Origin: Lateolabrax maculatus
Taxonomy: Eukaryota > Chordata > Actinopteri > Acropomatiformes > Lateolabracidae
DNA length: 64,000 bases
Direction of reading: 5' to 3'
Assembly (NCBI GenBank): GCA_031216445.1
Contig: CM062217.1
Location: 24,917,001 to 24,981,000, forward strand
Position 1 is the stretch's first letter. Every line of letters starts with the position of its first letter. The notes under the pieces are model-generated. The model saw only the letters and a list, made by a program, of their open reading frames with translations, was not told the origin of the DNA and did no database searches. Below are positions 1-12,100 of the stretch, in pieces. A program made the translations under genes and the position numbers.

Positions 1-886
1 GTGCGATCCAGGAAGGGGGAGATCGAGCAATTGACAAAAACCACATTACCAAGTAATCTGTAATGTGCAATGTGTGTTTGCACAGATTTAATTGGCCAGT
101 CCAGTGCATTGCTGGTTGAGCCAAGTCAACGTTTTTTGCCAGATCCCTCTACTTAGAGGAACATGGTTTCATTAAAATCAGTGAGGGGGATGTGTGTTTG
201 CTAGAGCCTGGCCAAAAAATCAGCCAGCCAGGTTGATATATCCGTCAATAATCACTAAGCACAGATATATTGGTAACGGTGTATATGTTGAAATTGCTGT
301 ACAGAAATGCCAAAGATGACGTTGACAAACAATGACGGTATTACAGTGTTTTTCCACCAGAGAGGACTGCGGAGTGTGTTGTTTAAACTGTAAAATGTCC
401 TACTCAGTGCATATCTTGACCTATAGTTTTTTTGTGACTAAATTTAAGGGATGCCTGAAAATTTTAATATTTTACTGATCACAATAAGAAAACTGCCAGC
501 TAAGTTTTCACAAACAAGGAATGTGCTTTGGCATAATTTTGCCTTACAATAACCAGAGAGAAAAAAGGAAGTAAAAGTAAAAATACAAACAAACAAAAAC
601 AAGTACTGCAAAAGTCAAGAAACATAAATGTAAAATAAAATGTTGACTATACAGATTAACAAATATTTAAAAATATGCAATATATCTGTTTTTTAAAATG
701 AAAAAGGTGTACAGTTTGTGCAGGAATTTGCTAAATATTGATGAGGAAATGTATTAACTATAGAGAATTTATTCACTGATAATAATAATCCAAAAGATGT
801 GAGCTAATGTAATGTTGACACAGATATGGAGACTGCACGTTAATGTAACGTGTAGTGTCCTTGAGGGGAGGGAATGACGGTCCGTT
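1..886. other. Non-coding stretch at the left edge
   Basis: I see no open frame of useful length, no RNA gene and no clear repeat here. The DNA is AT-rich, with several A-runs between about 560 and 700. It is most likely intron sequence of the plus-strand gene whose last exon lies at 1947-2059, but nothing in the sequence proves that. Confidence 0.4.
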
Positions 887-1800
887 TTAGTGGGGGTCCC
901 GGGCCTTGTTGGTGAGGCCAGCTGCGGACGGTAAGAAACTGTTCTCATGGTGTGAGGTTTTGGTCCTGATGGACTTCAGCCTCCTGCCAGAGGGGAGAGA
1001 CTCAAACAGTTTGTGTCCAAGGCGGGAGGGGTCAGACACAATCTTCCCTGCACGCCTCAGGGTCCTGGAGGTGTACAGGTCTTGGAGAGATGGCAGATTG
1101 CAGCCAATCACCTTCTCTGCCGAGCGAACGATACGCTGCAGTCTGCACTTGTCCTTGGCAGTAGCAGCAGCGTACAAGATGGTGATGGAGGAGGTGAGGA
1201 TGGACTTGATGATGGTGGTGTAGTGCACCATCATCGTCTTTGGCAGGTTGAACTTCTTCAGCTGCCGCAGGAAATACATCCTCTGTTGGACTTTTTCTTG
1301 GTGAGAGAGCTGATGTTCAGCTCCCACTTGAGGTCATCGAAGGTGATGGTTCCCGGGAAGATGGGGATGGGTGGGCTGAATTCTACAACCACCTTCACAT
1401 GCTGCCTCCTGTCAGACAGGAAGTCAGTGGTCCACGTATGGGTGGAGTTAGGTACCCTCAGCTGGGAGAGCTTGTCCTGTAGCACAGCAAGGATGATGCT
1501 GTTAAAGGTGGAGCTGGTTCAGCTTGTTGGCCAGGTGCAAGTTGCTTGTGGGATGTGTGTGTGGGGGGCGGGGGCTTTAGGGTTTGTAGTTTGTGATCTA
1601 CCTGAGCCCCTTCAAGACAGATGCAGAGTCACTGAGCTGAGGACTGCTGTTGGGGTTTTTCAGAGTACAGTCCTTTCGCTTCTCTCAACTCCTTGCTAAA
1701 CCTGTACTTTGACTCTTTAAACCTGTCCCTGCCCCCACTCCTGAACGAGTTTAGCTGTGAACCAGGGTTTGTCATTGTCGTAACTCACTTGAGGTAATCA
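887..1800 (-). mobile_element. Internally deleted non-LTR retrotransposon (fish L2/Rex-type LINE) fragment
   Basis: The minus strand encodes the C-terminal part of a fish LINE reverse transcriptase in a 146-codon frame (887-1327), with words such as DLYTSRTLRRAGKIV and SLPSGRRLKSIRTKTS, which are typical of this family. A second frame (1258-1485) carries LSQLRVPNSTHTWTTDFLSDR and then jumps to DLKWELNISSL. About 1730-1790 gives DNDKPWFTAKL, the linker between endonuclease and reverse transcriptase. From family knowledge the catalytic palm (FADD region) should lie between DFLSDRRQHVK and DLKWELN. It is absent, so this copy has an internal deletion as well as a frameshift and cannot be active. 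Confidence 0.75.
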
Positions 1801-1946
1801 TTTAGGAATAAGGAAGAAAAATGACCAGTGTGGAATAATGAATGATATCTGTTTTCCCAAAACTGTCATTTCGGGTCAAGTACATCTGTTCTGTACCACT
1901 CTTCACTTGGGATGTGTAAAATGTTTACATTTGTTCTTTTGTTTAG

Positions 1947-2070
1947 TGTACATGATCAAGCTCGGCACCCTGGAGAACGAGAGCACCGCAGATGTCGAGT
2001 GGCGTCACCATGCATATACACACACCGCAAAGAAGAGGAGGTTCCTCAGTGTGCAATAGGAACTAATAAA
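1947..2070 (+). CDS. Last coding exon and polyadenylation signal of an unrecognised gene (partial)
   Basis: A pyrimidine-rich acceptor (ending TTTAG at 1946) leads into an open frame that runs from 1947 to a TAG stop at 2057-2059. It codes for about 36 residues including MIKLGTLENESTADVEW and ending KKRRFLSVQ. An AATAAA signal follows only 6 bases after the stop, at 2065-2070, which fits a terminal exon with a very short 3' UTR. The tail is basic (KKRR). I do not recognise the protein. The rest of the gene would lie to the left of the window, with the LINE copy in its last intron. A chance open frame next to an AATAAA cannot be excluded. Confidence 0.45.
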
Positions 2071-2559
2071 GAAACTAAAAAAACATAACCAAACTGTTTT
2101 CAAAAAAACCTGCTTTTTGGACTATGTTGGATAAAAGTCTTAAAATGTGGAGTTTATAAAATGACAAGTGAGGCTCTGTTAGAGTACCCTACCAAGTATG
2201 ACTGGAAGTGTATTCAATTCAAGTTATGGGTTTCCCATAGTCAATAGTGTGGTCACAGTAAATGAGAAAATTAATCAAACTGCACCCATCATGAGTGAGA
2301 GTATTTTTCAAAAAATTTCGCCTTTTTTGAGTGTATTATAACTGTTTTTAATAAAATGTGTGTTCCAATTACCTATATTGGCTCAATGTTGTTTTTTTTT
2401 GTTTATGTTTTTGCCCATAGGAAAAAAAACAAATAAACTCATATGCAAATACATACTGTAAGTGTAGAAATAACACGTCTGCTTTTATAGTTTACAGTGT
2501 ATTTATTTACTTACTTGTATTAGTGGAAATAGTAGTGGTACATCCTGCGAAACGTATAG
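2071..2559. other. Intergenic stretch, no gene seen
   Basis: AT-rich spacer between the terminal exon ending near 2070 and the araf promoter. I see no open frame, RNA gene or recognised repeat, only short A and T runs. Confidence 0.4.
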
Positions 2560-2599
2560 TGCAGTGAATGTACATGAGAAAATACTACACTCACTAAAC

Positions 2600-2756
2600 T
2601 CCCACCTCTTACATGTACTGCGTGTGTTGTCCAATGAAAGAACGCAGCCACGAGAATCAACCAATGAAGACGGAGCATTTCCGAGGTTTTCCGCTTTCCC
2701 CAAAGTTCTTGACAGATCCGACTTCAGATTGAGAGAATTCAAGATGGCTGCTACAG
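2600..2756 (+). promoter_or_regulatory. araf: araf promoter and non-coding first exon
   Basis: Two CCAAT boxes in the same orientation lie 30 bp apart (2631-2635 and 2661-2665). A first exon then ends at 2756 with a strong donor (ACAG/GTAAGA). The sequence AAGATGGCTGC at 2741-2751 fits the YY1-type element found just inside many TATA-less vertebrate promoters. The ATG inside it (2744) would open a short upstream ORF (see findings), because the recognisable ARAF start is in the next exon at 6179. No TATA box is seen. The transcription start is not defined by sequence; it is inferred to lie between about 2680 and 2735. Confidence 0.55.
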
Positions 2757-3954
2757 GTAAGAGTTTCACTTGTATCCAATTTGTATTAAAACACTTTGAC
2801 GGAAGGAGGCTTTGCTGTTGTCCTGATAAATGTATTGCGACAACTGTATCTTTGTGTTTTCCGCATGCCAGTTAAACAAGTTACCGTGGTGTATTTCTGG
2901 ATGGGAGCAGAAGTAGCCGACAAGCTGACGCGCTTGTAAAAGCCCCCAACTTGGCTAGCGTTAGCTGGGCAGGAGAAGCCTACAAGCTGAGCACTGAGAG
3001 ACAGACAGTCGCTGAGTGAGCACATAATCTCCTCTCCAGTCAGCCCTCAGCCGGAGAGCGAGCACGGCGTCAGGTTCAACTGAGAGCAATTTAAACCAGC
3101 TTTCACAACTTTGCATCGTTAGCATTATGTTGCCATCATGTCACTTGTTGCTTACTTACCACTACACTAAAAAGTAGCTGGTTCAGTCGTTGAAGTGGCG
3201 CCCCGAGAGAAACATGGCCTCCCAAACCCCAAATGTCTTATTGCATCGCAAGGCAAAGCCCGTGCTAAGCTAACTGGCTAACTTCAGCTAGCATTAGCAT
3301 CATGCGAGTAGTTTTGACTGTCATTAACATGAATTTAAAGCTCGGCTTGGTTAACGTAACATGACTGTGAGTAAATTAATATTTATTCTGTGCGATAAGC
3401 CCAGCTGTAAACATCGCTGTCGTTTGTCTGTGCCGCTAAGTTACTCAGATGTAACGTAACGTTAAGACCTGTACGTGCCGGTGTCTCCAGACATATTTAT
3501 AAACTCTGGCCATTAATTGTTCCCCTCTTTAGCGACAAGGTTTTAATCTTTTTGTTTTATTTTTTTAACGTATGTGGAAAAATAATCTTTCTCGACTCGT
3601 TAGCGTTTAGCTATTTGTTGAATCCGGCATAATGTATCCACTAAACACAGTTTTCAATAATTTTTTTCAATATTTTGAAGTGTCCGTTCTGCTTGCTGTC
3701 CACCAGATTAGCGATTGTTTCTGTGCTCAGCTGTCAGCATTTTTAGTAGCTTCTGGCATCACCTGCTCCCCATACGAGAAGGGTAGCGTTGAGAGAGTAG
3801 AGATGCATCACCCCCTCTCTCCACCCCAAACTCATTTAATGTATTCTTCCTTTTTTAATTCAATAGTCATAGACAACTAAAAATCTGCCAATAATCATGT
3901 GCCCTACTTTTTCATCATTACTTGTGTTTATGTAGAATTTGGCATTTACACATT

Positions 3955-4640
3955 AATCAGAATCAGCTTTATTGGCCGTGTATGTGCACACATACAGGGA
4001 ATTTGACTCAGGTTTTTCATTATTCTCAATGTACTTACACAGAAATAGACATACAGCAAAAACAACAAGACAACTAAGGTAAACAAACATATGAAAACCT
4101 GCAGTGAAACACATTCAGGTTGTCGCCCCTGTACGTCCACTACAGTGTGTGTGTGTGTGTGTGGGGGGGGTCTCCTGTAGTTGGTGAGGTCCCCAGGCTT
4201 CTCCACACTGAAGCAGGGTCGTTATATATGAAAACCTGTTTTCCAACTTTTCATTTTGGCACCCCTTTACTACTCTGATCTCCTTTTGTCAGTGTGTTTC
4301 TGGACTGGTTGTACAGAATTCTGTCCCCACCATCTTCCACCCTGACCTGACGAGGCTGCTTGAGTTTTGCAGTGAACCAGGGTTTGTTGTTGTTGTATGT
4401 GCAGAAGGTTTTAGTCGGCACACACATCTTTCCAAAAACTGATGTAAGATGTCACAATGTCAATAAGTTCATCCAGGTCGGGGGACAGAGTGATGGATGT
4501 CCTTTATTACTGTATAGCAGTGGTCCAGTGTGTTTTTATCCCTGGTAGGACATTTAATATGCTGTCTGTAGTTTGGCATTTTGCGGCTGAAGATTGCTCT
4601 GTTAAAGTCCCAAAAATGATGAGCAGGGAGTCTGGATGTT
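3955..4640 (-). mobile_element. Truncated L2-type LINE remnant
   Basis: AATCAGAATCAGCTTTATTG at 3957 is the reverse complement of the usual fish L2 3' tail (CAATAAAGCTGATTCTGATT). The element therefore reads on the minus strand, with its 3' end at about 3955. Near 4360-4395 the minus strand gives NNKPWFTAKL, the endonuclease to reverse-transcriptase linker also seen in the copy at 887-1800. Most of the reverse-transcriptase domain is missing between these parts. A short GT run (4144-4162) with a G-run interrupts it. It is dead and lies in araf intron 1. Confidence 0.65.
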
Positions 4641-5004
4641 TGTGCTCCACGTTAGTTATCTGGTCAGCCATATGCCCATTTCACAGTTACATTTATATCA
4701 ACTCACAAAAAGCAACTAAAATATGATTTGACATTTTTTTTGCTGAACTAAACTATTTATTTATCTACTTATTTACACAAAACTGTTTAGAATTCAGTAT
4801 CTATTTGCAAGAATGTGTATTTTATATATGTCAGGGTGAATAAAAAAAAAAAATGTGAGCATCTACCAGCCACTAACAGATACATGTTCCAATTCACCAG
4901 TCCTCAATGGTAAATCATTATTTTGTATCTGAAATCTACCAGCCACTTTCATATTTGACCAGCATTTGGCTGGTGCTAATTTCTCATGTATTTCCTATGT
5001 ATTT

Positions 5005-5850
5005 TTACCACTGTCAAATGGGGTTCCACAAGGCTCAATATTGGGTCCTGTCTGGTTCACAATCTATATTAACAATATTAAGTCTTTTTTATAACAGTTC
5101 TGTATTGCTATGATAATCCTTCAAACTCAGCCACTGAAATCCTACAACAAGCTTTTGACAAAATGCAAGATGCACTTTTATTTTGAATGCGGAACGTTCT
5201 ATGGCTTTAGCAGCAGTATTAAATTGACTGGACGGTACATTTTCTCTAAAATAAGAACAACCAACTGCACTTAAACTTAATGTTGATAAGAATTATGTGT
5301 TTGCCGAACTTCTGACAGGACGGTGTTTCGTTGCTCTCATTGGTTGTCTTTGGAAATCAAAACTGAACTGAGAGGTTCCAGATTAATATGCATTTGCAAA
5401 TGAGTCTGGCAGTGCCAGGTTAAATTAGTGCTTTTCTCTAGAGCCAGACATATTGGGGACAGTAGTTTGCATATTACTACTATGAATGGACATAGCATTA
5501 AGATGGGTCTCAGAGTATAAATATCTTGGTATCTGGCTGGATCACAAATTTTACATGACACAAATTTGATAATTGTACAGAAACTGAGATAATTTTCGTA
5601 TGCTCAGTAGGAAGCAGATAATTGAGACCATCTTTGTCTGTTTTAGGATTATATCATATATTTTTATGTTATGTGATGGTCATGTTGTCGACAGACACGC
5701 CTGTGCCTCTTGAATGTAACTGCTTTTAACTGTTCTGTTTGTTTTATTTTTTTGTGTATTTATTCTGTTTTAATTCTACTCTCAACATCATTGAAATGAG
5801 GGCATTCCCTCGATGATACCTCAAGCTTAAATAAAGGTTGAATGAATTTT
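5005..5850 (+). mobile_element. Degenerate LINE remnant with reverse-transcriptase motif and 3' tail
   Basis: At about 5018-5085 the plus strand reads NGVPQGSILGPVWFTIYINN, the conserved reverse-transcriptase motif VPQGSxLGP. The frame breaks soon after. The stretch ends with GAGGGCATTCCCTCGATGA and AATAAAGGTTGAATGAA near 5800-5848, a tail I associate with fish LINEs. Stops and frameshifts fill the middle, so this is an old copy in araf intron 1. Confidence 0.65.
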
Positions 5851-6178
5851 ATTTTTACACCTTTTTTTTTATATAATGTACAGTGACCCAGGTGTTTGAC
5901 GTTGTGCATTATGTTGAATTCTTACAGTTGATTTCTTAAGAGGGGCATCCGCACCCTCAACCCATGGTATCATCATGATATCTAGGGCAGAAAATGCCCC
6001 TTTTCCCTACCATCGGATCATCTTTATTTACACAAGGTATATGTCCAAACTGAATTATGTCCATGTTGGTGCAGGTTCGAAGTAAAGGGCTAACTCTACT
6101 GGATCCCACTGTGCATGAAGCTCTCCTGAGGTTGTGGTGTCTTAAGTGCTGCGTCCCCTGCTCCTCCTGCCTCTCATC

Positions 6179-9100
6179 ATGTCCTCCACCTCCTCCTCCT
6201 ACTCCTCCTCGGGAGAGACTAGTCCGGAGGATGTACCCCGAGGTGGGGGCACTATCCGAGTCTACCTCCCCAACAAACAGAGGACAGTGGTGAGATGATT
6301 GGCTCTATACTGCTCTTTATCAATGACACAACAGCTCTTGTTAGAAAAGCACATTTTTATTTATTTTTTGTACAGCAAATATAAGTATGAGTATGGTGTA
6401 ACTAGATCAGTGGGTAATAGTTGACTATTACCAACTCTGTGAAAGAATTATGCCAGAACTGTTGTCAAAGCGTAAATACTCACACAAAATTTGACATCTT
6501 TCACGGAATCATGATGAGTAAGCTAGCGAACAGTTGGTGTCAGGTTTCACAGATGGTGCCTGCCACCAAGACATGCATGTCTTGTTTTTCATACTCCAAA
6601 AATACGTACTCCGTGTACAGTAGTTAAAATTGTGTGGAGGACAATGTGTTCCTCCTGTTATCCATATCTTGCCACTGTAAAATAGTAAGCCATGTGTCAG
6701 AGTTTCACAATGCAGAACAAATGTAAACTTCTGCAAGGCCTGCATACATGTCCACTTTCCATGTCTTTAAGGTTTAAAAGGTTTTTGCAGCATTGCTGTA
6801 ATATTTCAGACAACCCATTGCTGAGAAATATTGCTAAATTAATATCTAGATATATGCATTGCCTCATACAGTCTCCTCATCCAGCAAAGACAGAAACGCA
6901 GCAATGCAAGACAATTCCTTCTCTGAAATGATGAATTTAGAAGCCAGGAGAACTTTACTTGCTGAATGAAATCCTGCCAAACCAAAATTTGGCTGAGTTC
7001 TTCCAGTTTTCCTTCTTGTGTTTTTATACAAAATGAACAAACATAAAACACTATGTACCAAATCTGTTTAGTATTACTAAGTTAGAAATGTACATATAAT
7101 TGTGAAACATGTTGTGGTAATCTCACCATGGAACCAGCATATGTGGTTGACTGACATCCCACAATATTGTATATAAGAGTTTTGTTGTGGTCAGAACAGG
7201 AATGCAGCATTATTATTTGGGGGAAAAATGATCTGTATACTGGACTGAAGTTCTGTCACAACATGGATAATATGTAGTCTCAACATTAGCTCAATGTGCA
7301 GCTATCATTTTTGCTTATCAGTACTTTTAGTATGCCTCCTTGTTACCTGTGTGTACCTGGCCAATGAATGTCAATTCAAAGTCAGACTTGTTCAAATATG
7401 GTTTCCTGTTTCAGGTGAATGTTCGCCAAGGACAGACTGTGCACGAGAGTCTAGATAAAGCACTCAAAGTGAGAGGCCTCAGCCAAGAGTGCTGTGCTGT
7501 ATTTCGCCTTCTGGAAGGGTAAGATTGTATTATTGTCTGCTGCATGTCCTCCCACACCATATAGAGATAATGGGTTGCATTCCTCATCGCCTACATTAAA
7601 GATGGAGAGACAACAGCAAACAGTTGTCATAAGTCTCAGATCTACATGTTGTACAGTGTGGTGGTTTGTTGATATCTTTGTGAAATATTAAGACTGAAGG
7701 CAGAGTATTGTAGTGCAAACTCATTTAGTGTGATTTTAGTTATTTAAAATACAGTACTTACCTAATATACATTACTCTTGTAGTATGTGTGAATACAAGT
7801 TAATTGTGGTGATCTGGAAACGCAGCAACATCTCCAAAAACATGTCAGATGGGGTAAGAATCACGAGCAGTCAGATAATCAGACAGCCAAATGCCAAGTT
7901 TAGTCGTACCTATATGAAGACAAAACAAAGGTGTTACCCCAGCTGTCTGTAATTCAATTGTGACCCTACTTAGCTTAATGTAGTTGTGTGCACACAGTTG
8001 TCCCGGGCAATAAGAGATTATTGGCAACATTTCAGGTGTGCTCACTTCAAAAAAAGTACAAATAAAGTGGTTAAGCTCATCTAAACAAAGTGTTTGCTTG
8101 TTTACAGGCTGTCTGACTGTTCATGTATTTCAAAAATCACTGCGCATCATATGTTAAACTGTATTTCACTATACAATAGGTTGTTTCACAGTCTAATTTC
8201 CAAGAGAGTTATCAATCAGTAATAGCTGATACAGACCAATGTAAAAGGCTCACATAAGTGAAACATTTTATTGTGACACTAAAATGTGTATACAGCCACC
8301 TCAGGTTTAGAAATCTGTGGATTTAAAAACTGATAATATGTACAAACGTTGTAAGTTATTCACTTTTTCATGTCTTTGTCTCTCCAGTCGGAAGAGACTG
8401 ACAGATTGGGAGACAGACATAACTCCTCTGGTTGGAGAGGAGCTTTTAGTCGAGGTCCTGGATGATATTCCCCTCACCATGCACAACTTTGTAAGTAGCC
8501 TTTCAAACAAACATACCTGTTTTACATGTTTATGGCATGTCTGAAACACAGAATGTCAACCTTTTAGGAACGATCCTATATTTGGGTTTTTAATTATTTT
8601 TTGCCTAAATGTTCTCAAACATTGCTGCTGTAAAAGAAAATATTTTGTCTATCTGTGCAGGTACGGAAAACCTTCTTCAAACTGGCTTACTGTGATTTTT
8701 GCCACAAGTTCCTTTTTAATGGCTTCAGATGTCAGACATGCGGCTACAAATTTCACCAGCACTGCAGTAGCAAGGTCCCTACTGTGTGCGTGGACATGGA
8801 TACAGTGAGCAAACGGTGAGTTGGAAAAGAAATGTTGAGTATCGTGCAGTGAATCTGTTCAGTGGCTGTACTTGTATAGGGCCACCAAGTGTCTTTCTGG
8901 GGATGCCAGCAAAAGCAAGAGTTATTTTACAACTTGCCACTGTTTGTTTAGCATAGTTGCCACCTCATGCATGCATGGATGGGTGGAAGGGATGGAATGA
9001 GGAAGCTGAACTTGCCACTGAACTTTGGGTTTTTCTTTACATATTTCATCAAAATAAAACAAACTGTTCTTGTTTTTGTTGTTTTTTTGACATTCACACT

Positions 9101-12100
9101 CAAAAGCGGCAGTATTTAGGATCAGACATAAATAATTAAGGCAAGACAACTGTGCACTCAGTAAAGGGAGAAAAAAACCTTTCCCCGGTATCGTAGATAT
9201 TGCAGGTGCTACAGCGAAGACAGTTTGGGTGCAAAACATGCAGCCATTATCCAATGACAAGGATCGTCATATGAACATCAAAAATGTGTTCTAGTTGATA
9301 ATTGATTTGTATGTCCTTGTTTTTCATCTGTGATATTATGAGGAAATGTAATCAGTGTTTCTGTTTGACAATGTCAGTTTTATCATGTCAGAATCACTTT
9401 ACTCACTGAAAGAATTTTTCATTTTTTGTGAAAAAAATTTACACCAACACTGGATTGTTCAGTTGGTGTGCTTATCAGATCAAGGTTTTTGTTTTGTTTG
9501 TTTGCTGAGCTTTTTCTATGACTCAAGGAACCCAAATTAAAAAAACAGAGCCTCACCAACTTAAATTCATGAGTGTTCCTATGTCCTTGTTTCATTATGT
9601 GATTTTTTTTTCTTGTCCCATCCCTTTTTTGCTTATGATGTCAGGTGTGATTCCAATACCTGTACTTATGAGTACCCACGGATACTATTGCCAGAAAATT
9701 CCCCATCGCAGAGCAACCTAGCCTTAACCCCAGAGCCTCCTGGGTAAGCTCCCATACTAACCAAATTGTATTCACATTAAAAGGACAGCATAGTCTTTAT
9801 TATTAATACAAATTGTGACTGTTGTACCTGATCACTCAGGATGGACCTTCTGTCCCCGACCTCGGCCTTTCGCTTCCCCCTGCCGGGTGGAGATGGCCAG
9901 TCTCTACAGAGGCATCGTTCCACCTCCACTCCCAATGTTCATATGGTCAGCACAGTGGGCCCCGCTGGTGCCAGCATTATAGAGGTCAGTGTTGGCTGAT
10001 TGGTTGCTATTGTTACGAGGATCCGATTGTATCTGCTGTGTGTATTATTTTGCCTGTTCAATGTATAGCCAACTGAACAGGTAAACCCAAATGCTAGAAA
10101 ACTGTCTGGAACTGGCTGCGGTGCATCAGAAATGTTCAGCTTTGACCAGCTTTTTACAGCTGATTAGGTTTTTGATACGATTGTCAGTTTTCAAATGTGA
10201 AGTTTTAAACTTGTGTCCCTCCTCTTTTTAGGAAGCACTAAAATTCAACAACACAATCGGTATGTTTAAGTTTTTTTTTTCTTCATATTTGTGTTGTTGT
10301 AGATTTTGTATTCATTTGTGATATTGTGATATTCTCTTTTTGGAAGTACTATTCTTGCCCTGCCTTCTCATTCCTGCAGGTCCCGAGCCCTCACCGAAGC
10401 CCTCCACCAGCCCACCATCTTCCCTCGGCTCTCCAGGGAGGAGACCGCCCAAGTCTCCCTCAGAGCACAAGGAGCGCAAGCCCTCCTCGTCGGACGACAA
10501 AAAGAAAGTGGTACGTGGTCTTTGACCTCATTCACAGGTCACTGGTTGTCTTCAGACAGGTGTATAGAGAGTTAATAGTGACTGCAAAACCTATGAAGGT
10601 CCATTCACAAATTGTTTGTGCAAAAAACCCAAGTAAAGGGATTTACTTGGGTTGTGAGATGGTAGTTCAAAACATTCAATCCATGTGTTGTTTCAGCACC
10701 GAGGGGGCTACAGAGACTCCAGTTACTACTGGGAGGTCCACTCTCGAGAGGTCAACATTCAGAAGAGAATCGGCGCTGGCTCCTTTGGAACCGTCTTCAA
10801 GGGCAAGTGGCATGGAGATGTGGCAATCAAGATCCTTAAAGTCACCGAGCCAACGCCTGAACAGTTACAGGCCTTCAAGAATGAAATGCAGGTCTTGCGG
10901 TGAGAAGTGTTGTCTGTGTTTTACATAACTTGAAGTCTTTGACCACTGTAGCATTTTTTTTTGTAACGGAACAATATTTTCACACTTGTCGCCAATACAC
11001 TTTCACTGACAAAACTTAAAAAAAAGTAATTTTACCCAATTTAGTGGGATATTGCAGTAACTTGGTGGGCACCACTGTGACTTCGACCAACACCAGTACA
11101 TATTGTTATCACATTTATTATTTATTTTTTATTTAACCCTCAATTATAACGATTAACTAAGTTAATGTGATCATGGATGAGACAGTTACATTTTTAACAC
11201 CTGCACCATTTCTGTTCTCTGCAGGAAGACCCGCCACGTCAACATCCTGCTGTTCATGGGCTACATGACTAAGCCCAACTTTGCCATCATCACACAGTGG
11301 TGTGAAGGCAGCAGCCTGTACCGCCATCTGCATGTCACAGAAACCAAGTTTGACACTATGCGTCGCATTGATGTGGCCAGACAGACAGCACAGGGCATGG
11401 AGTAAGACCTGCTGCTAGATTCCATTTCACCATTACCACCTACTCACTACTGACACCCTTTTTGAACTATTAGACATCAACTGTCAATTTGATTCAGTGT
11501 TTTTTCCAGTACACAACTTTGTGCACTTGTTAAGAATGGACGTTAGCTTGTTTAACTGGAGTCACGTCTTGTCAAACTCGCTTCGCTTACACAGATGAAA
11601 TCACTGATTTTTTTTTTTTTCCCTTTCAGTTATCTTCACGCGAAGAACATAATTCATCGAGATCTGAAATCAAACAGTATCCTTGTGTTGTCCAGTGGTA
11701 GCTTTTAACTAAGTGGCTATAGGTTATTGTGCTTAGACTGCTACAGACTAGACTGAACCACAATGTTAAATTTGAACGCAGTGTTCTAAAAAAGGTTTAA
11801 CCACAATTAACTTTTCAATAGACTGACGTGTGTGTGTGTGTGGGGGGGGGGGATATTTTTATATCTATATATCTATCTATATATATCTCCAGTAGTATGT
11901 TCATTATTTTGTGTCTGTACTCTGTGGTACGTTGGCTTTGAAATGAAACTGACTTGGAGGTCAAAGTGTTGACTTTCAGCTCTAATGGTGTTAGCATCCA
12001 TATTAGGTGAACAGTATATGACATGTTCCTCTGCTTTAACACAGTCCTACAATATTAGGACATTGTATCAGGACAGTAATTCTAAATATAAGAGACAAGG

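Larger units (their letters stand above)
2757..6074 (+). other. araf: araf first intron carrying LINE remnants
   Basis: This 3.3 kb stretch lies between the donor at 2757 and the proposed acceptor at 6074 (GCAG). It contains two non-LTR remnants (listed separately) and a dispersed fish-type repeat near 4860-4985, where TCTACCAGCCACT occurs twice and is followed by a GGCTGGTGCTAATTT motif. The acceptor at 6074 has a weak pyrimidine tract, so another acceptor closer to the ATG at 6179 is possible. Confidence 0.45.

Noticed and set aside
1013..1699. Plus-strand open frame of 228 codons
   Set aside because: It is the antisense of the LINE reverse-transcriptase fragment at 887-1800, whose protein-like signal is on the minus strand.
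10326..10928. Plus-strand open frame of 200 codons across araf exons 8 and 9
   Set aside because: It reads through the intron in the wrong frame; the ARAF protein uses another frame with correct splice junctions.
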